This document shows, piece by piece, positions 53,682 through 64,000 of a stretch of DNA of 64,000 bases (the stretch's first letter is position 1; each line of letters opens with the position of its first letter). The stretch spans positions 62,001-126,000 of the forward strand of contig NW_026251769.1 in the NCBI RefSeq assembly GCF_025024155.1, given 5' to 3'. The notes beneath the pieces are model-generated. The model was not told the origin of the DNA. It ran no database searches and saw nothing but the letters and a program-made list of their open reading frames with translations. This stretch comes from Gamsiella multidivaricata (lineage: Eukaryota > Mortierellomycota > Mortierellomycetes > Mortierellales > Mortierellaceae). The translations under genes were made by a program, and so were the position numbers.

Positions 53682-55042
53682 TCGCTGTGGGGTTGGACGA
53701 ATGAAGAGAGGAGGAGGATCAGGAAGGAATGAGGAATAAGGGATGAGGAATGAGGGGGGAGAGGAAAAAAGAGAAAGCGGCGGAGGAGGAAGCAGGGCAA
53801 CTGGAGATAGAGAAAGAAAAAAGAAAAAAGAAAAAGTAAAAAAAGAAGGCGGGTATATGGACGGTGATATGTACAAAAGGAGAAGAGAGGGGGGTGAGAG
53901 ACGAGAGACGAAAGGCGAGAGACGAGAAACAGAAACAAAAGCAGAAAAGCAGAAAAGAAGAGAGAGAGAGAGAGAGAGAGAGAGACAGCTGCTTTGCCTA
54001 CGACCTTCTTATCTGGTCCGCTGCAGCCCCACTTTGTCTCGTTTACAGCGTACATGCAGCCAGACTGTGTATTGGCCATAGTCTCCACACAGCCCTATGG
54101 GCGATGAGATACGGGCGGCCTCCAATCTCCGCCGATGGAGTCACCGCTCGTCAGTCGGTGTCCAACCCAAACCTTGTTCTCCTCCCTGCCATGCACTGCA
54201 GTCCCCTCCTCATCTCTCCTTCACTCACACTCACACTCACCCGCACCACATCGATCAGTCTGCACCCTCCGCTGCTGCTCGACACTCCTCAGCATCCCCC
54301 ACTGCTCCTCGACAGCTCTCTCAATAGACCTGGGCAGATACAGCTCCATGATCCCCTCCCCCCCCACCTTCCCCCCCTCCCCCCAAAAACAAAGAAACCG
54401 CTGTTTGAGATACTGTGCGCACACATGTGGATGAGCAAGAAAATATTTCGGAGCAAAGGAGGGCTCGTGGAACACAAGAAGGGCACCAGCAGCTGCTTTT
54501 GGGTTCCTAGTCGCGTGCCTCTCTCCCTCTCCCTCTCCCTCTCCCTCTCGCATCTTTGCCTATCGAGAGAGCCAACAAACAACCCCCCAGGGCTGGTGTC
54601 TGCACCTGTCAGCAACCCGAGCGAGCTCAGGACTGGATTTGGATGGCCAGGGTAAATAATCCGCAAAGATGGGCTACCGCTGTCTTTGAAGTGTTTGAAT
54701 GAGGATGTCTATTATCTATGTACAGTCACAGAGCAGAGCACTGATCGAACCCCCCTCCAGAAAATAAAAGATACATTATTGATACACGGGGGATGGATTC
54801 CTGCACAGCACCAACAAATGGGGCCATTTGTCCAGAGAAATCCGTGACTCCAGCTCATTGCTCCTTGCTCGGAGACGACGACGTTGTTCCCTCGCCCTTA
54901 CCCCCAAAAGCATTCGGCAGAATGCCTCCAACTGACCCTGCAGAAGGATCGCCGTCCTCCTCTTGCTCAGTAATGCTCTCCGCCACTCCTGTCCGCGTAC
55001 CCACGCGCGGACCAACAGGCGAAGAAACCGTTACCACTGCTG
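53682..55042. other. Intergenic region, simple-sequence rich
   Basis: On the plus strand there is a long A/G-rich tract at 53700-53990 ending in a GA dinucleotide run (53960-53982), then C/T-rich DNA with CTCCCT repeats at about 54520-54550. Apart from the promoter and leader of the PQ-loop gene, and the 3' side of the minus-strand gene that ends at 55043, nothing is recognised. Open frames here mirror the simple sequence. Confidence 0.45.
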
Positions 55043-56152
55043 TCATCTCCATTGGTCTTTGTGATAGAAACCCCGCGACGTCGTCGTTCTCGGCTCGGTA
55101 CTTCCTGAAGATACCCCATTTTCACGACTCCCTCGATGGCCGTCGCTGTCACTGTCACTATCATTGTCATCCTCCCCTTCCTCCTCGTCCTCCTCGTCCG
55201 CCCCCCTATCCGAGTCATCCTCGGAATCACTCTCATATGCAGGGGGTAAACCCATGTATCGGGGCTGGGTCGACTCTGTTCCTGCGGTGGTGACAGTCGC
55301 TCCTGCGGACGGCCCTGATAAAGAAGTCGCCGCACGAGCAACACCGTTTCCAGCCATGATATCCTCGTATCCCGGTAAACGGTAGTCGCAGTACGCAGGA
55401 CTCGGTACAGGAACCGCATACTCATCCAGAACTCCTTCCCGGACCGAGATCTCAATCATCCAGACCTTGGCTTCCTTGAAAATGAACCCGCAGCAATAAA
55501 GGTCTCGAAGAAGTTCCTTCCAGGCTTCCCATCTTGATCGATCGGGTGATGCGAGCGTAGTCGATGCTGCTGACAATTGTCCCGGTGAGGATTGTTGCTG
55601 CTGCTGGAATTCTAAGGGTATTGTCCTGGGTGGTGTGGGAATGCGCAGGGCGCTATAAACATCCGCAACCCGTGTTGGTGGAGTAAGTGTTGCATGGCTG
55701 GTTATGTTTGCTGAGGCGGTTGGCGTTGGCGTTGATGGCGTTGATGGCGTTGATGGCGTTGATGGCGTTGATGGCGTTGACATTGATGGTATTTGAGATG
55801 TGGACGATATAGATATCTCCGACTGATTAGATTGTCCATATCCCTGTCCCTGCGAACCATGCTGCTGCTGTTGCTGCTGTGTGTTTCCTGTAGTCTCCTC
55901 CGCATCTCCGCGCCTCCCTTCGACCTGGATGATGACAACACTATTCATCCCTGGCGGCAGAACCATACCTTGGCTCACTGAACCTCCTCTACTACGCCAA
56001 CGCCATCGCCATCGCCGCCCCTCATTCCTGGGACGCAACCTTAACTTCCATTGGATCGCATGGGTGACAAAATCCTGTGCCGTCCATGTCCGGAGCAGCT
56101 TTTGGGAACGGTACTTGAACTTTACGCCCCCACCCATGGAACAATTACCCAT
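55043..56152 (-). CDS. Acidic protein with PPAY motif and possible N-acylation site
   Basis: Single exon, 369 aa. The start MGNCSMGGGVKFKYRSQ has Gly at position 2 and Cys at 4, a context that can be myristoylated and palmitoylated, which would place the protein at a membrane; position 6 is Met rather than the favoured Ser. Residues about 10-65 (KFKYRSQKLLRTWTAQDFVT) and 185-260 (DRSRWEAWKELLRDLYCCGF, FKEAKVWMIEISVREGVLDE, YCDYRLPGYEDIM) look folded. Between them are Q runs and a TPS repeat. GLPPAYES near residue 305 is a PPxY WW ligand, followed by a strongly acidic segment. I do not recognise the family. A PY motif plus membrane attachment would fit an adaptor for a Nedd4-type ligase, but this is speculative. 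Confidence 0.68.
   Translation of the reverse strand: MGNCSMGGGVKFKYRSQKLLRTWTAQDFVTHAIQWKLRLRPRNEGRRWRWRWRSRGGSVSQGMVLPPGMNSVVIIQVEGRRGDAEETTGNTQQQQQQHGSQGQGYGQSNQSEISISSTSQIPSMSTPSTPSTPSTPSTPSTPTPTASANITSHATLTPPTRVADVYSALRIPTPPRTIPLEFQQQQQSSPGQLSAASTTLASPDRSRWEAWKELLRDLYCCGFIFKEAKVWMIEISVREGVLDEYAVPVPSPAYCDYRLPGYEDIMAGNGVARAATSLSGPSAGATVTTAGTESTQPRYMGLPPAYESDSEDDSDRGADEEDEEEGEDDNDSDSDSDGHRGSRENGVSSGSTEPRTTTSRGFYHKDQWR
55718..55782 (-). repeat. 9-base minisatellite encoding TPS units
   Basis: Five near-perfect GATGGCGTT units (plus strand) with flanking GGCGTT variants encode TPSTPSTPS-type sequence within the acidic PY-motif gene. Confidence 0.9.
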
Positions 56153-56380
56153 TTTCGAGTACAAGAAGGAGGGGGAGAGGAATAAAATGCATTCAATTGT
56201 GAGTTACAGCATACTTTGCGCGTGAGAAAGTAAAAGAGAGAGATGAGATAATTTGTTGGGCGTCAAGCTGTAGATGTAGACTATACTTTGACTTTAACAA
56301 ACACAAAGTCTATGAAAAAAAAAAAAAAAAAAAAAAATCTGGGTAACCTCGGCTAAAAGAAATCAAAGAAATTCCTCTCC

Positions 56381-57296
56381 TTACGGTACCTTCTTACGCG
56401 CTCTAGCCTTGGTCTCCTTGCGGATCCTGATCCAGAGGACGGCAATGATGGGGAGGACAAAGCATGCACCCTGGCTCATGATCGACAGGGCTGTCCCCGT
56501 TTTGGAGATCCCGATCGCTGCGGTCGTGAAGAGTCCCACAAAGACAATGAACATGAGAATGCTCGGCCATAGGGTCGGGTACACGGGCCGAGCAATCTTA
56601 TTAAGCCGTGTGAACCTGTTCTCGAGTTCTTGATATGAAATGTACTATGTATATGGTAGCATAGAAAAAAAACAAAAAAAAAAAAAAACATCGGTCTTGT
56701 TGTCGTGAGCATTTGGAGAGTACACTCTCAATAGTAGATTCATCATTTGCCATTGGCGTTGAACGAGAGACATGGCGGTTGCAGGGGAGAGGGAGAAGGG
56801 GGGAAACAGGAAAAGTGGGTTTATGCAATTTATCCGTTGAAACCACATGCTTTGTGACAAATCGTGCGAATCACAAAATTACAGTGGGCACGGAGCAGCA
56901 GCAGTTTGGACACACACTTCCTTCTTCAAAAAAAAAAAAGTGTCGTTCAGACGGTGCATCTTTCCATGGACGCCAAACGCTGGAACTCCCCCCCCCCAGT
57001 CGAGTCAACTCTCAATTTGCACACGATGCTCTCATCTCACCAACTCGGCGCAGCAGTTCTTTCCCCTCCCCACAAACAAGACTGCGAATCTCCTGACGTG
57101 ACTATTCGGGCGGGGGATGAAATAGTGAAGAGTATATGCCTCGCTGTTGCACAGAGGGAGGATGTGATGTTGATGTGATGGCCAGGGCAGTGAATGGGAA
57201 TGGGAATGGGAATGGGATTGGATTGGATTGCTAACCTCCAGCTCTACGGGCAAGTCCATGATCGAAGGCGTCTTCCAGTAATGGATACCGAACCAT
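56381..57296 (-). CDS. Small two-helix membrane protein (structure uncertain)
   Basis: The main exon, 56628-56381, encodes ELENRFTRLNKIARPVYPTL then two hydrophobic helices (SILMFIVFVGLFTTAAIGIS and MSQGACFVLPIIAVLWIRI) and a basic end (RKETKARARKKVP). An upstream minus-strand exon ending at 57236 can be joined in matching phase, giving VMVRYPLLEDAFDHGLARRA then GELENRF; with the ATG at 57296 this makes 102 aa. The donor GTTAGC is weak and the intron would be 607 bases, so the 5' end may be wrong. The upstream exon stays open to a CAG at about 57338, hinting at a further exon. I recognise no family. Two helices with a basic cytosolic tail could suit a small ER or vacuolar membrane subunit. 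Confidence 0.42.
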
Positions 57297-57838
57297 GACT
57301 TTTGCAGCGGCACTGCCAGCAGTAGTAACGGCATCCTGCTGTATTAATTATTATTATTTTTCTGGGTGTTCAATTGGTAAGCTGATGCTGAAGATATGGC
57401 GAGGAGGAGGGGGGATATCGGAAGGAAGGGAGCTGCGGAGAGCGGGAAGATACAATGGTGGTGGTGGGGAGGACACAATTGAGAAGAAAGGACAAAGAGG
57501 GAGGGACGTGGGCGGAAGAGAGAGAAGGAGGGAGAGAGAAATCTAAAGACCGTCTTGATTGGCCGTTGCGAGAAATCTCTCCCCTCGCTCGCCATTTATC
57601 GCATCGCATCGCATCGCATCGCCATCCGGCCGTATCTGCACACCGGTCCCTGCGGTTCGATCGCGTTCCAGTCGCTTGTAGACTAACATCGCCGCCCACA
57701 ACTGCTAACATCCTGATCCAAACACAGCAAGCGACAGCGTAACTGTCCGCTTTCTATTGCTTTATGCTATAAATACCAAAATAGAAAATACAAAGGTAGC
57801 TCAACTAGCGACACACTGGCGCCCCCCCTTCCTTTAAA
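57297..57838. other. Intergenic region
   Basis: Contains a G/A-rich tract (plus strand 57390-57540) that reads as a C/T-rich leader for the minus-strand gene to its left, a GCATC pentamer repeat at 57600-57620, and the 3' UTR of GCN2. No gene seen. Confidence 0.4.
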
Positions 57839-63966
<6,128 letters not shown>

Positions 63967-64000
63967 CTATTACAATGACACAAGAAACGCAGCGGCCAGT

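Noticed and set aside
54221..54666. Arg/Glu repeat frames at 54.2-54.7 kb
   Set aside because: Products of the CTCCCT simple repeat; no domain or leader.

Overview
This window looks like nuclear DNA of an early-diverging, filamentous, oleaginous-type fungus, most likely Mortierellomycotina (Mortierella or a relative). That assignment is inference. It rests on short U2-type introns (about 80-130 bp, GTAAG-like donors) in most genes, long homopolymers and microsatellites in non-coding DNA, a calpain-like and a TRP-like channel gene of kinds I associate with that group, and fungal-style GCN2, PAK, GPI-anchored and LPMO-like genes. No tRNA, rRNA or CRISPR was found.

Layout. 0.5-4.7 kb: two tandem FAD-dependent monooxygenase paralogues. 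4.8-7.4 kb: decayed minus-strand coding DNA, including the orphan last exon of a TRP-like channel gene. 7.5-10.6 kb: two low-complexity genes of unknown function. 10.9-23.6 kb: a transposon-rich block holding a Ty3/Gypsy-like pol relic, a complete-looking but disabled PIF/Harbinger element with 87-bp inverted repeats, a candidate solo LTR, a TRP-like channel gene, a decayed gene, and a second integrase-chromodomain relic. 23.8-24.4 kb: a GPI-anchored wall protein. 24.4-27.2 kb: no gene seen.

27.2-64 kb is a gene-dense housekeeping stretch: PAK/Ste20 kinase; acetyl-CoA acetyltransferase divergent from a taspase-like threonine peptidase; class 3 aldehyde dehydrogenase; a small F-box protein; a calpain pseudogene; a secreted LPMO-like protein; an F-box protein with four RPEL-like motifs; CCDC97-like and U2SURP/SR140-like genes sharing a divergent promoter; a PQ-loop transporter; an acidic PY-motif protein; a small two-helix membrane protein; and GCN2, which runs off the right edge.

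Functional links. The CCDC97-like and U2SURP-like genes both belong to U2 snRNP/SF3b biology and start 208 bp apart. The thiolase and aldehyde dehydrogenase both act in lipid or aldehyde metabolism, but nothing shows them to be co-regulated. The window holds no clear new multi-gene system. The items most worth checking are the four-RPEL F-box protein, the catalytically dead Harbinger transposase, the recurrent Gln-to-stop changes in the decayed genes, and the spliceosomal bidirectional promoter. All splice sites were read by eye from reading frame, GT/AG signals and family conservation.
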